From NCBI RefSeq assembly GCF_005765165.1, contig NZ_VCIW01000033.1, forward strand, positions 1-53,808: 53,808 nucleotides of DNA. The letters run 5' to 3'. Origin of the DNA: Paenibacillus antri. Lineage in GTDB: Bacteria > Bacillota > Bacilli > Paenibacillales > YIM-B00363. The translations under genes were made by a program, and so were the position numbers. The notes beneath the pieces were generated by a model. The model saw only the letters and a list, made by a program, of their open reading frames with translations. It searched no databases and was not told where the DNA came from. Within the stretch, counting starts at the first letter, position 1; the number at the start of each line of letters is the position of its first letter. This document shows, piece after piece, positions 27,101 to 34,267 of the stretch.

Positions 27101-27361
27101 CGCGTTGTCGTCGACGATCTTCAAGCTGTTCGCGCCGGAATACGACTTGTCCTGTGCGATCGTCGCGCTGACGCCCGCCGAGGTCGGCGAAGCGACGACC
27201 CGCCAACCGGTCGGCGCCGTCGGCGAGCTTTCGAAATCCCCGTTGACGACCGGCAGCGGGACGTATTCGACGATTTCGTCCGCCAAGGCGGCGGGGGCGA
27301 GGGACGGAACGGCGAGCGCGGCGCTAAGCAGCAAAGCGAGGGGGCGTTTCCTGTTCATCAT
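24191..27361 (-). CDS. Large secreted protein: CBM-like domain, beta-propeller and Ig-like domain
   Basis: A 1056-residue exported protein. Residues 1-27 are a signal peptide ending APAALA. Residues about 37-190 form a carbohydrate-binding, jelly-roll-like module (NGDFESSPTAPTGW at its start, AYIDDVKLDH at its end), as in the CBM4/9-like group. Residues about 205-850 are blade repeats with words such as GLTKAPDGNVYFSTNGELYR and FGPDGLLYTNIGRSLFAVDP, as in PQQ/SMP-30-like propellers. A Big-type Ig domain follows (YVSSDPNVVAATAQGIAAAA). No catalytic residues are evident; cell-surface or secreted glycan binding is a reasonable inference. AAGGAGGAA precedes the start. It is divergent from the GntR/SBP fusion gene. 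Confidence 0.82.
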   Translation of the reverse strand: MMNRKRPLALLLSAALAVPSLAPAALADEIVEYVPLPVVNGDFESSPTAPTGWRVVASPTSAGVSATIAQDKSYSGANSLKIVDDNATNQIGVYSANVPVQPGETYRLTAKVYVAAKSVRGYLRFKGGTNAPVLGSETQLVSILSSNNGWQTMTIEGTAPAGTVYADFYFYMGGSGTGTSAYIDDVKLDHKQVTVENPLELVYDEPVEIGDAVKIALSQSAAFGVGPDGRAEQYVTTVGTPVAFHTVDALTGELLFSQRLSGSDTIWGLTKAPDGNVYFSTNGELYRYSPGERRIEALGQNPSNKQVFDLKASADGKLYGATYSSTNLGRVFEYDIASGVFRDLGVMKEGQQYARGLGVTDDYVYVGIGTTAHLMRYDRRSGEVTEIDIPGISGQSGTLSEVDVYGGKLLVYSGLKLNVLDEATHAYIRTIDFQTKVSPPSPYDPNLVYYKQNGDLYAYNLASDTVAKVEGIPELPDDTAVKSHAWLTPSSGAFAGKTVLAGMAAFGETFLYDPTTNAYEEHLAQVPPSPAAANALEGQGDYLFIGGYQRGMSIYDTASGRFIYNNQAFHQPEGIGFLDGKVYFGTYSGARMYRLDMSKPLEYSELGWANPGLAADLEADQDRPFTMTSGDGQLFIGTFPTYGRLGGALTVLREIADGDGDRPRIEFETYQGLVPNQSLFGLAYANGKVYGGTSRAGGLGVDPTEPEAKMFVFDVASRQLSVQPFTPRIPGLEGPINLIGELAIGPDGLLWGIADGAVYKADGTVDAYDAALFAMNPETLDVVKSKIVTRSPFNTSKYRPYYLRFGPDGLLYTNIGRSLFAVDPADLRTKQMINGTVNLMTLGSDGSIYYMNGSKLFKIPVKIDSADIALSSSGPLYVGEEANASVAVNLANGRQASLGGAAVQYVSSDPNVVAATAQGIAAAAAGEASVHAVVTLDGRTVVTAPVRVRVMPNRFGDLRFNPGGKTDGALYADAPAGESVTIEVHGGGALLASETVTGATYGLAENGQAEYRFSFKPKDIPQDARQVQFKAYLDGELYSLSPWIVRTPPGRSEMTE

Positions 27362-27530
27362 GATCTTCCTCCTTGTTCGTTGGTAAGACAGTGCACATCC
27401 CGTAGACTCGTCCTAGAATGCTTACAAGGCGATATCTAGGCTACATAGTTTCAGGCTACAGGGGGACGGCTAGGTTGTCAATCGGAGAAACGGTCGAATC
27501 TCGTCTATTTATAGTCTAGAAATCGCCTAT

Positions 27531-27573
27531 CGTTTCGTTCGGACGACATGCTATAATAATCCGAAACGAACGG
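27531..27573 (+). promoter_or_regulatory. GntR-gene promoter with flanking inverted operator-like sites
   Basis: TATAAT (27552-27557) lies between CGTTTCGTTCGG (27531-27542) and CCGAAACGAACGG (27561-27573), which are near reverse complements of each other. A repressor bound to both would cover the -10 box, which suggests autoregulation by the gene product starting at 27598. Confidence 0.5.
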
Positions 27574-27597
27574 ATACGAAGGAAGGTAGGGGACGCC

Positions 27598-28995
27598 ATG
27601 GCCAGGCCGAGCCGAAGCGAATTTACGGCCCGCATCCGCGCGCTCGCGGATCGGGTGCGCGAGGACATCGCCTCCGGCGCGCTGCAGCCGGGAGACTTCT
27701 TGCCCTCCGAGGTGGAGCTGGGAGGTACATTCGGGCTGAGCAAGGAATCGGTCCGGAAGGCGCTGGACGCGCTGGTGGAAGAGGGCTTGATCGTGAAAAT
27801 GAAACGCGTCGGCAATCGAGTCGTCCGGCCGCCCGAGCGAAAGCCGGATCGCGTCGTCGCCGCGGCGGGCGAGGAGCGGACGACGCTTCGCTTCGCCTAT
27901 TACCCGTCGCTGGAGACGGAAGCGCGGATCGCGTCGTCGATCGCCACCTTCGAGCGGGCGTACCCGTCCGTCGCGGTGCGGGCGATTCCGACGCCGTTCC
28001 CCGCCGAGTATGCTGAGCACGGCATCGCGGACGTCATCGCGCTGACGAATTGGGACGCGCTCAAGTGGAAGGAGCGGGATCCGTCGTTCGCGAGGCTCGG
28101 GGCCGCGCCGCGGACGGAAGCCGCGCACGCGTCGTTGTTCGCTCCGTTCCTGCGCGCGGACGGACGGGCGGCGGCCGCGCCGTTCGTCTATTCGCCGATC
28201 GTGCTTTGCTACAACCGCGAGCATCTCGCCGCTTGCTCGCTGGAGGAGCCTCAGCCGGACTGGACGTGGTACACGCTGCTGAAGGCCGCCCGCGTCTTGG
28301 GCGGCGAGCTCGGCGTCACGGGGTTCGCCTCCCATATGCAGTCCGTGAACCGATGGACGGTGTTCCTGCTGCAGAACGGTTTCCGCTTCCAAGAAGGGGA
28401 AGGGGCGCGAGCGGCGGACCACCCCGCGCTGTGGGACAGTCTGCGGGTCGCGCGCGAGCTCGTCCATCAGCAGGAGGGCGGGCGCCGGTTCTGGACGGAG
28501 AACGACGCGGACGCGGAGCGATGGTTCCAGGAGGGACGGGTCTCGATGATCATGACCTCTTACTTCGGGCTGAACCGGCTGCTGCATGCCGGCATCGATT
28601 ACGGCGTGTCGCGGCTGCCGAGGCTTCGGTACGACGCTACGCTGCTGCTCGTCACGGGACTCGCCGTCGCGGCGGACGCGAAGCATGCCGAAGCGGCGGA
28701 AGCGTTCGTTCGCTTCCTGTGTGGCCGGGAGGCGCAGCTCGGCATTCGCCGCGACACGCTGACGCTCCCCGCGCATCCGGAGGCGCTGGCCGTTCAGGGC
28801 GGGCTTACCGGAAACCGGCCGTCGCGCGAGCCCGACCCGGCGGAGCTGTGGGACGCTTGCCGGGACTACGAGGATCTCCGCCTCGGGACGTCGGCGCTCG
28901 AGGCGATTCGCGAGGAGCTGAAGGGGTACTGGTCGAAGCTCGAGGACGAAACCGAGGCCAGCCTTCGGTTGGAATCGCTGCTGCTCGGCAAGTAG
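27598..28995 (+). CDS. GntR winged helix fused to an ABC-type solute-binding domain
   Basis: A 465-residue protein. Residues about 8-75 are a GntR winged helix (LQPGDFLPSEVELGGTFGLS, then KESVRKALDALVEEGLIV). From residue about 92 the protein changes to a periplasmic-type family 1 solute-binding fold (TLRFAYYPSLETEARIASSI, PFVYSPIVLCYNREHLAACS, RWFQEGRVSMIMTSYFGL). There is no signal peptide or lipobox, so it should be a cytosolic sugar-sensing regulator in which a transporter-like domain replaces the usual FadR or UTRA domain. GAAGGAAGG precedes ATG 27598. It may control the secreted propeller protein transcribed divergently. The domain call is from motif reading alone. Confidence 0.82.
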   Translation: MARPSRSEFTARIRALADRVREDIASGALQPGDFLPSEVELGGTFGLSKESVRKALDALVEEGLIVKMKRVGNRVVRPPERKPDRVVAAAGEERTTLRFAYYPSLETEARIASSIATFERAYPSVAVRAIPTPFPAEYAEHGIADVIALTNWDALKWKERDPSFARLGAAPRTEAAHASLFAPFLRADGRAAAAPFVYSPIVLCYNREHLAACSLEEPQPDWTWYTLLKAARVLGGELGVTGFASHMQSVNRWTVFLLQNGFRFQEGEGARAADHPALWDSLRVARELVHQQEGGRRFWTENDADAERWFQEGRVSMIMTSYFGLNRLLHAGIDYGVSRLPRLRYDATLLLVTGLAVAADAKHAEAAEAFVRFLCGREAQLGIRRDTLTLPAHPEALAVQGGLTGNRPSREPDPAELWDACRDYEDLRLGTSALEAIREELKGYWSKLEDETEASLRLESLLLGK

Positions 28996-29034
28996 CGGGA
29001 GGCGAACGAACGGGGTTCCAACCGCGAACCCCGG

Positions 29035-29217
29035 ACGGGAAATCCTCCCGCTTATTGTCTCGATCGGACGCCTTTCCGTTCCTTGAACGGGAAAATCTCC
29101 TGCTTATTCGCGGGTAATGCCCGAAAACCGAAGGTTTCGGCGGCTTAAGAGGGAGGATTTCCGGTCCGACGGTCGTTTCGCCTGTCTTCGGCGGGTGTAG
29201 GCGGGAGGATTTCCCGT
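29035..29217. repeat. Repeat cluster C: two direct and two inverted 20-bp units at 52-bp spacing
   Basis: Units ACGGGAAATCCTCCCGCTTA (29035-29054) and ACGGGAAAATCTCCTGCTTA (29087-29106) are direct copies. TAAGAGGGAGGATTTCCGGT (29146-29165) and TAGGCGGGAGGATTTCCCGT (29198-29217) are the same unit inverted. Both pairs are 52 bp apart. The centre holds the hairpin CCGAAAACC/GGTTTCGG (29121-29140). The 387-bp gap 28996-29382 holds only this cluster and the leader of lutA. Confidence 0.85.
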
Positions 29218-29382
29218 CCACAGGCAGGCTCGAGGGGCGTCCGACGATTGGAGCGCTATGGATAGGACGGCGAATCTCGTCTGTACCGAATGGGTGAGGC
29301 AAAAGGGTATTTACGCCACTCAACATGTCTGATAAGCTGATAAGTAAATCACACCAATTCCTCCGAGAGGACGGTTCGGCGC

Positions 29383-30123
29383 ATGAAGGTTTCTTTATTT
29401 ATTACGTGTTTGAGCGACGCGATCTATCCGCGCGTGGGCGAAGCGATGGTGCGGCTGCTCGCGAAGTACGGCGTGGCGGTCGACTTCCCCGCGTCGCAGA
29501 CGTGCTGCGGCCAGCCCGCGTTCAACAGCGGTTATTGGGACGAGGCGCGCGCCTCGGCGAAGACGCTCGTCGAAGCGTTCGACGACAGCGACTTCGTCGT
29601 ATCCCCGTCGGGCTCTTGCACCGGCATGATCCATCATTATTTTCCGAAGCTGTTCCAAGACGACCCCGCGATGCTCGCGAAAGCGAACGCGCTCGCGGCG
29701 AAGACGTACGAGTTCACGCAGTTTCTCGTGCAGGTGCTCGGCGTCGAGGACGTCGGCGCGTCGTTCCCGCACAAGGTGACGTATCACCCGTCGTGCCACG
29801 GCAGCCGCCTGCTCGGCATCAAGAACGAGCCGGCGACGCTGATGGCGAACGTGCGCGGGATGGAGCTGGTGCCGCTGCCGTTCGCGGAGGATTGCTGCGG
29901 CTTCGGCGGCACGTTCGCGATCAAGATGTGCGACATCTCCGGCGCGATGGTGTCGGAGAAGGCGGACCATGTGCTCGAGACCGAAGCGGAAGTGCTCGTC
30001 GGCCTCGACATGGGCTGTTTGATGAACATCGCGGGCAACTTGCGCTACCGCGGCAAGCCGGTGCGCGTCATGCATCTGGCGGAGCTGCTCTACGAGGGGG
30101 TGTCGGCCGTTGAGTCACGCTAA
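29383..30123 (+). CDS. lutA: Lactate utilisation protein A
   Basis: A 246-residue iron-sulfur subunit of the LutABC L-lactate oxidation complex. It carries the two CCG-type cysteine motifs of the family, QTCCGQPAFNSGY (C41, C42) and EDCCGFGGTFAIK (C171, C172). GAGAGGA at 29366-29372 precedes ATG 29383. It overlaps lutB by 14 bases, which implies translational coupling. With LutB and LutC it converts L-lactate to pyruvate and passes electrons onward. A lactate source within this window is the lactaldehyde branch of rhamnose breakdown. Confidence 0.95.
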   Translation: MKVSLFITCLSDAIYPRVGEAMVRLLAKYGVAVDFPASQTCCGQPAFNSGYWDEARASAKTLVEAFDDSDFVVSPSGSCTGMIHHYFPKLFQDDPAMLAKANALAAKTYEFTQFLVQVLGVEDVGASFPHKVTYHPSCHGSRLLGIKNEPATLMANVRGMELVPLPFAEDCCGFGGTFAIKMCDISGAMVSEKADHVLETEAEVLVGLDMGCLMNIAGNLRYRGKPVRVMHLAELLYEGVSAVESR

Positions 30124-31627
30124 CGCACATGGGTCGACCGTCAAGGAACGCGCGGACGTCGCGCTGAACGACGAGTTTTTGCGCAAGGCGGTCAAGTTTA
30201 CGACGGAGCGGCTGCGCAACGGGAAGAAGGCGGCGTCCGAGGAGCACGGCAATTGGGACGAATGGCGCGAGCGCGGCCGGCAAATCCGTCTGCATACGAT
30301 CGCTCATTTGGATTACTATTTGAATACGTTCATCGAAAATGCCCGCGCCAACGGCGTCCATATCCACTTCGCGGATACGGCGGCGGAGGCGGTCGAGATT
30401 TCGCTCGCCATCGCGAAGAACGTCGGCGCGCGCTCCGTCGTCAAGTCGAAGTCGATGGTGAGCGAGGAGCTTCACTTGAATGCGGCGTTAGAGGGGATCG
30501 GCGTCGAGTCGATCGAGACGGACCTCGGCGAGTATATCATTCAGCTTGCCAACGAGACGCCGTCGCACATTATCATTCCTGCGATTCATAAGAACCGCTA
30601 TCAGATCGCGGAGCTGCTGTCGAAGGACGCGGGCGAGACGCTGGAGCCGGAGACGAAAATATTGGCGGGCTTCGTGCGCAAGAAGCTGCGGGAGAAGTTC
30701 CTCGAGGCGGACATCGGCATGACGGGCTGCAACTTCGCGATCGCGGAGAGCGGGTCGATGGTCCTGTTCGAAAACGAAGGCAACGCCCGCATGGTCACCA
30801 CGGTGCCGAAAACCCAAATTACGCTGATGGGCATGGAGCGCATCATCCCGACGTGGGACGATCTCGAGGTGATGGCGACGCTGCTGCCGCGTTCGGCGAC
30901 GGGGCAGCGATTGACCGTCTACATGTCCGGCATTACCGGACCGCGGCGTACGGACGACGGCGACGGGCCGGAAGAGATGCACATCGTCATCGTCGACAAC
31001 GGCCGTTCGCTGCAGCTCGGCGACCCGGAGTTCCAGGAGCTGCTCAATTGCATTCGCTGCGGCGCCTGCCTCAACGCTTGCCCGGTGTACCGCCACATCG
31101 GCGGACACGCGTACGGCGGCACGTACAGCGGCCCGATCGGCGCGGTGCTGACGCCGGCGCTGCAGAAGAACGTCGCCGAATGGGACGACATCGCGAACGC
31201 GTCGAGCCTTTGCGGAGCGTGTTACGAGGCGTGCCCGGTCAAAATTCCGCTGCACGACATGCTCGTCTACTTGCGGCGACGCAAGGTGCAGGCAGGGGCC
31301 GGCGACCCGCTCGAGAAGGCGGGGATGAAAGGGTTCCAGATCGTCATGACGAACGCCTCCCGGTTCCGCGGCGTGCTGAAGCTCGCGAAGCTCGGGCAGC
31401 CGCTCGTCGCGCGGGACGGGTACATTAAGGCGAAGATCGGCCCTCTGGCGGGCTGGAATTCGTACCGGCATCTGCCGGCGCTGCCGAGCGATTCGTTCCG
31501 CGACCGCTGGACGACGTTGTACGGCGAGCTGCAAGCGGAGGCGGGATCGAAAAGCGAAGATGCGCGTCGCCGGATGGAAGCGGCGCTCGCCAAGCGGAAA
31601 CGGGAAGGAGGGCACGGCCATGACTGA
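30110..31627 (+). CDS. lutB: Lactate utilisation protein B, 4Fe-4S protein
   Basis: A 505-residue protein. The N-terminal LUD domain includes GCNFAIAESGSMVLFENEGN. The ferredoxin-like part has CIRCGACLNACPVY (C314, C317, C320, C324) and CGACYEACPVKIPL (C368, C371, C375), ligands for two 4Fe-4S clusters. I accept TTG 30110 as the start because GAGGGGG at 30094-30100 is 9 bases upstream. No ATG or GTG with a ribosome binding site exists nearby. The end overlaps lutC by 8 bases. Confidence 0.95.
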   Translation: MSHANAHGSTVKERADVALNDEFLRKAVKFTTERLRNGKKAASEEHGNWDEWRERGRQIRLHTIAHLDYYLNTFIENARANGVHIHFADTAAEAVEISLAIAKNVGARSVVKSKSMVSEELHLNAALEGIGVESIETDLGEYIIQLANETPSHIIIPAIHKNRYQIAELLSKDAGETLEPETKILAGFVRKKLREKFLEADIGMTGCNFAIAESGSMVLFENEGNARMVTTVPKTQITLMGMERIIPTWDDLEVMATLLPRSATGQRLTVYMSGITGPRRTDDGDGPEEMHIVIVDNGRSLQLGDPEFQELLNCIRCGACLNACPVYRHIGGHAYGGTYSGPIGAVLTPALQKNVAEWDDIANASSLCGACYEACPVKIPLHDMLVYLRRRKVQAGAGDPLEKAGMKGFQIVMTNASRFRGVLKLAKLGQPLVARDGYIKAKIGPLAGWNSYRHLPALPSDSFRDRWTTLYGELQAEAGSKSEDARRRMEAALAKRKREGGHGHD

Positions 31628-32339
31628 CGATGTATTGAAGCGGCTCGAGGCGCGGTCGATCGCCAAGCAATCGGAGTTTATCGGCAATATCGCGAGCCGG
31701 CTCGGCCGCGTCGGGAAAACCGCTTCGCCGCCGAAGCATCCGTTCAAGGGCGCGCCGGCGTTCTGGAACGAGTTCGACCTGCCGCTCGAGGAGCGGGTCT
31801 CGTTGTTCTCGGACAATTGGGGCAAGGCCGGCGGCCATGTCGTGCGCCACGGCTCCATGGAGGACGCGAAGGCGTGGATCGCGGCGAAGGCGAACGAGCT
31901 CGGGGCGAAGCTGGTGCTCCGGCAAAACCAGCCGGAGCTGAACGCGCTCGCCATCGAAGCGGAGCTGCCGGACGCGCGCGTCGTCGTCTGGGACGAAGCG
32001 CCGAAGGCGGACCGGCTCGCGGTCGCGGCCGGCGCCGACATCGGCCTCGTCGTCGTCGACCATGCGGTCGCTTACACCGGCTCGCTCGTCGCGAAGTCGT
32101 CGGCGCGGAAGGGCCGCTCCGTCAGCCTGCTGCCGACGGTGCTGTTCGCGATCGTTCCGCTGGATCGTATGGTAACGCGCCTCGGCGAAGTGCTGCGACC
32201 GCTCGACGCGACGCCGCGCGAGGCGCTCCCGGCCGGCGTGCATTTCATCTCCGGTCCGAGCCGCTCGGCCGACATCGAGAACGACCTGACGATCGGCGTC
32301 CACGGCCCCGGCGTCGTGTACGCGATTCTGGTAGGATAG
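31620..32339 (+). CDS. lutC: Lactate utilisation protein C
   Basis: A 239-residue LUD-domain protein, third subunit of the lactate-oxidising complex. Typical segments are ADIGLVVVDHAVAYTGSLV, LPTVLFAIVPLDRMV and the C-terminal ISGPSRSADIENDLTIGVHG. ATG 31620 has AAGGAGG about 10 bases upstream and overlaps the end of lutB. The stop is followed 14 bases later by the regulator gene, so all four genes form one operon. Confidence 0.95.
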   Translation: MTDDVLKRLEARSIAKQSEFIGNIASRLGRVGKTASPPKHPFKGAPAFWNEFDLPLEERVSLFSDNWGKAGGHVVRHGSMEDAKAWIAAKANELGAKLVLRQNQPELNALAIEAELPDARVVVWDEAPKADRLAVAAGADIGLVVVDHAVAYTGSLVAKSSARKGRSVSLLPTVLFAIVPLDRMVTRLGEVLRPLDATPREALPAGVHFISGPSRSADIENDLTIGVHGPGVVYAILVG

Positions 32340-32353
32340 GCGGGCCGCGGGGG

Positions 32354-33082
32354 ATGGACATCGCGAAGCTGTCGAAGCGGAACCACTACGAGCATATCAC
32401 GGAGCAGCTGAAGCGGCTGATCGTGGACGGGGAGCTGAAGCCCGGCGACAAGCTGCCGTCGACGAAGGAGCTGTCGGAGCGGTTCGGCGTCGGACGGTCC
32501 ACGATGCGAGAGGCGCTCAGCGCGCTGAAGGCGATGGGGCTGATCGACGTCCGGCAGGGCGGGGCGAGCACGGTGCTCGCCCCGCCGGCGCCGGGGCTCG
32601 AGAGCCTCGAAAGCCTGGTTCTCAATAAGCGCACGATTCTCGATTTGCTGGAGGCGCGGCAGTCGTTCGAAATCGCCAACGCGGGGCTCGCCGCGCGCAA
32701 GCGAACGGAGGACGATCTCGCCGCCTTCCGGGTCATCTTGGACGACATGCGCGTCTCTCTCGGCGACGAAGAAGCCGGCGAGCGCACCGACCTCGCGTTC
32801 CACCGCCAGCTGGCGGCGGCGACGCGCAACTCGGTGCTGCCGACGCTGTTCGAGGCGGTCTCCTCGCAGATGGAGCTGGCGATCCGCGAGACGCGGCGGG
32901 CGGAGCTGTACGCGAACCGTTCCGTGTCGGATCGGCTGTACCTCGAGCACGTCGCCATCTTCGAAGCGGTCGAGCGCGGCGATCCGCCGGGCGCGGAAAG
33001 CCGCATGCGAGAGCATCTCGAGCACGTCGAGAGCATCTTAATGAAACATCTGCAACTCCTACGAAAGTATGGGGAAAAATAG
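32354..33082 (+). CDS. lutR: FadR-type GntR regulator of lactate utilisation
   Basis: A 242-residue regulator. The GntR winged helix spans about 8-75 (KPGDKLPSTKELSERFGVGR, STMREALSALKAMGLIDV). The C-terminal helical FCD domain (about 95-230) has the metal-site pattern DLAFHRQLAAATRN, then EHVAIFEAVERGD and EHLEHV. By analogy with LutR/LldR it should sense L-lactate and repress the upstream genes. GCGGGGG lies just before ATG 32354. It is the last gene of the operon; I see no clear terminator before the next promoter. Confidence 0.88.
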   Translation: MDIAKLSKRNHYEHITEQLKRLIVDGELKPGDKLPSTKELSERFGVGRSTMREALSALKAMGLIDVRQGGASTVLAPPAPGLESLESLVLNKRTILDLLEARQSFEIANAGLAARKRTEDDLAAFRVILDDMRVSLGDEEAGERTDLAFHRQLAAATRNSVLPTLFEAVSSQMELAIRETRRAELYANRSVSDRLYLEHVAIFEAVERGDPPGAESRMREHLEHVESILMKHLQLLRKYGEK

Positions 33083-33084
33083 GT

Positions 33085-33114
33085 CTGGCAATGCCATGTC
33101 CGCAATGCTATACT
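33085..33114 (+). promoter_or_regulatory. Probable sigma-A promoter of the VanY-like gene
   Basis: CTGGCA (33085-33090) and TATACT (33109-33114) are separated by 18 bases, upstream of the gene at 33170. Confidence 0.5.
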
Positions 33115-33169
33115 CCCGGTGTATACGTTTAACAACATGAAATACACCAAGTTGCCGGGGTGAGCGAGT

Positions 33170-34027
33170 ATGAAAGTTTTTAAATACATCGTGCTGCCGG
33201 TCATCGCGGCCGCGGCCGTCTGGTTCGGGGCGCCGTACGCGGCCGAATTCCTGCAGCCGGATACGTCCGCGCAGGCGCCGTCCGAGGCGCCGACGGACGA
33301 GCCCGCCGAACAACCGTCGGAGGCCGAAGGCGAGACGCCGTCCGAGCCGGGAGACGTTCCGGCGTCGGGAACGCCGGAGGAGGCTCCGCCGTCGGACGAG
33401 CCTGCCGAGGAAGCGCCCGCGGCGGAGGAGCCGCAAGAGCCGGCTTCGCCGTTCACCGAAGAAGCGAAGGCCGCGATCTTGTTCGTCAATAAGGAGCACC
33501 CGCTCGACGCGAAGTATAAGCCGGACGATCTCGTCGTGCCGGACGTGAAGTTTTCGTTCGACGGCGACAACCCGAAGAAGCAGCTGCAACGGGTCGCCGC
33601 GGAGGCGCTCGAGGCGCTGTTCGCGCAGGCGGAGGAGGACGGCATCGAGCTGCGGGCGGTATCCGGCTATCGGTCGTACGCCACGCAGAAGGCGATCTTC
33701 GAGCGCAACGCGAGCATTAAGGGCGAGGAAGAAGCGAACCGAACGAGCGCGTATCCCGGGCAGAGCGAGCATCAGACCGGCCTGGCCATGGACGTGTCCG
33801 CGGCCAGCGTGAACTATGCGCTCGAAGAAGCGTTCGGCGAGACGGTCGAAGGCATCTGGCTGGCGGAGAACGCGGCGAGCCACGGCTTCATCATCCGCTA
33901 CCCGAAGGATAAAGAGGACGTCACCGGCTATAAATACGAGCCGTGGCATCTGCGCTACGTCGGCGTCGACATCGCCGAGTTCGTGACGGAGCAGGGACTT
34001 ACGCTGGAAGAGTTTCTAGAAGAATAA
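33170..34027 (+). CDS. D-alanyl-D-alanine carboxypeptidase, VanY (M15B) family
   Basis: A 285-residue exported protein. An N-terminal membrane anchor or signal (KYIVLPVIAAAAVWF) precedes a Pro/Glu/Ala-rich linker (about 30-98), which probably spans the wall. The peptidase domain has VSGYRSYATQKAIFERN, the zinc-site pattern SEHQTGLAMDVS and the second metal-binding EPWHLRYVG. It should trim the terminal D-Ala of peptidoglycan stem peptides. The gene is monocistronic, between its own promoter and a strong terminator. Confidence 0.92.
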   Translation: MKVFKYIVLPVIAAAAVWFGAPYAAEFLQPDTSAQAPSEAPTDEPAEQPSEAEGETPSEPGDVPASGTPEEAPPSDEPAEEAPAAEEPQEPASPFTEEAKAAILFVNKEHPLDAKYKPDDLVVPDVKFSFDGDNPKKQLQRVAAEALEALFAQAEEDGIELRAVSGYRSYATQKAIFERNASIKGEEEANRTSAYPGQSEHQTGLAMDVSAASVNYALEEAFGETVEGIWLAENAASHGFIIRYPKDKEDVTGYKYEPWHLRYVGVDIAEFVTEQGLTLEEFLEE

Positions 34028-34040
34028 CGGCGCCTAAGGG

Positions 34041-34083
34041 CCGCCGCGGGAGCAGCACGGATGCTTTCGCGGCGGTTTTTTTT
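34041..34083 (+). terminator. Terminator of the VanY-like gene
   Basis: CCGCCGCG (34041-34048) pairs with CGCGGCGG (34068-34075) and is followed by eight T residues. Confidence 0.88.
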
Positions 34084-34114
34084 ACGTTTGGGGAGGGTCG
34101 GGGGTGTTCCGCTT

Positions 34115-34166
34115 GCTCAGGAATATGGGAGTCGGCAAGGCCCTATGCGCCTATCCTTTCCTGAGC
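34115..34166. repeat. Isolated inverted repeat in an intergenic gap
   Basis: GCTCAGGAA (34115-34123) and TTCCTGAGC (34158-34166) are a perfect 9-bp inverted repeat 34 bases apart, with a GGG/CCC core between them. It lies between two terminators, so any function is unclear. Confidence 0.5.
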
Positions 34167-34215
34167 CGGGGGAATCAGCTAAGAAAGAAGCCGCAGGAGT
34201 AGGTCGAGCACAGAC

Positions 34216-34253
34216 AAAAAAACTGCCTCAGGGTCCGTCGGACCCCGAGGCAG
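34216..34253 (-). terminator. Terminator of the M23/bactofilin operon
   Basis: A 14-bp stem (34223-34236 with 34240-34253, one mismatch) precedes, on the minus strand, a run of seven T residues (A at 34216-34222). Confidence 0.92.
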
Positions 34254-34267
34254 CCTTCGGGCTAATG

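Noticed and set aside
26006-27439. 477-codon plus-strand frame opposite the secreted propeller gene
   Set aside because: It lies antisense to a protein with a clear signal peptide and domains, is Arg/His/Val-rich and has no binding site at its start.
29035-29217. Possible CRISPR array
   Set aside because: Half of the units are inverted relative to the others, which does not occur in CRISPR arrays.
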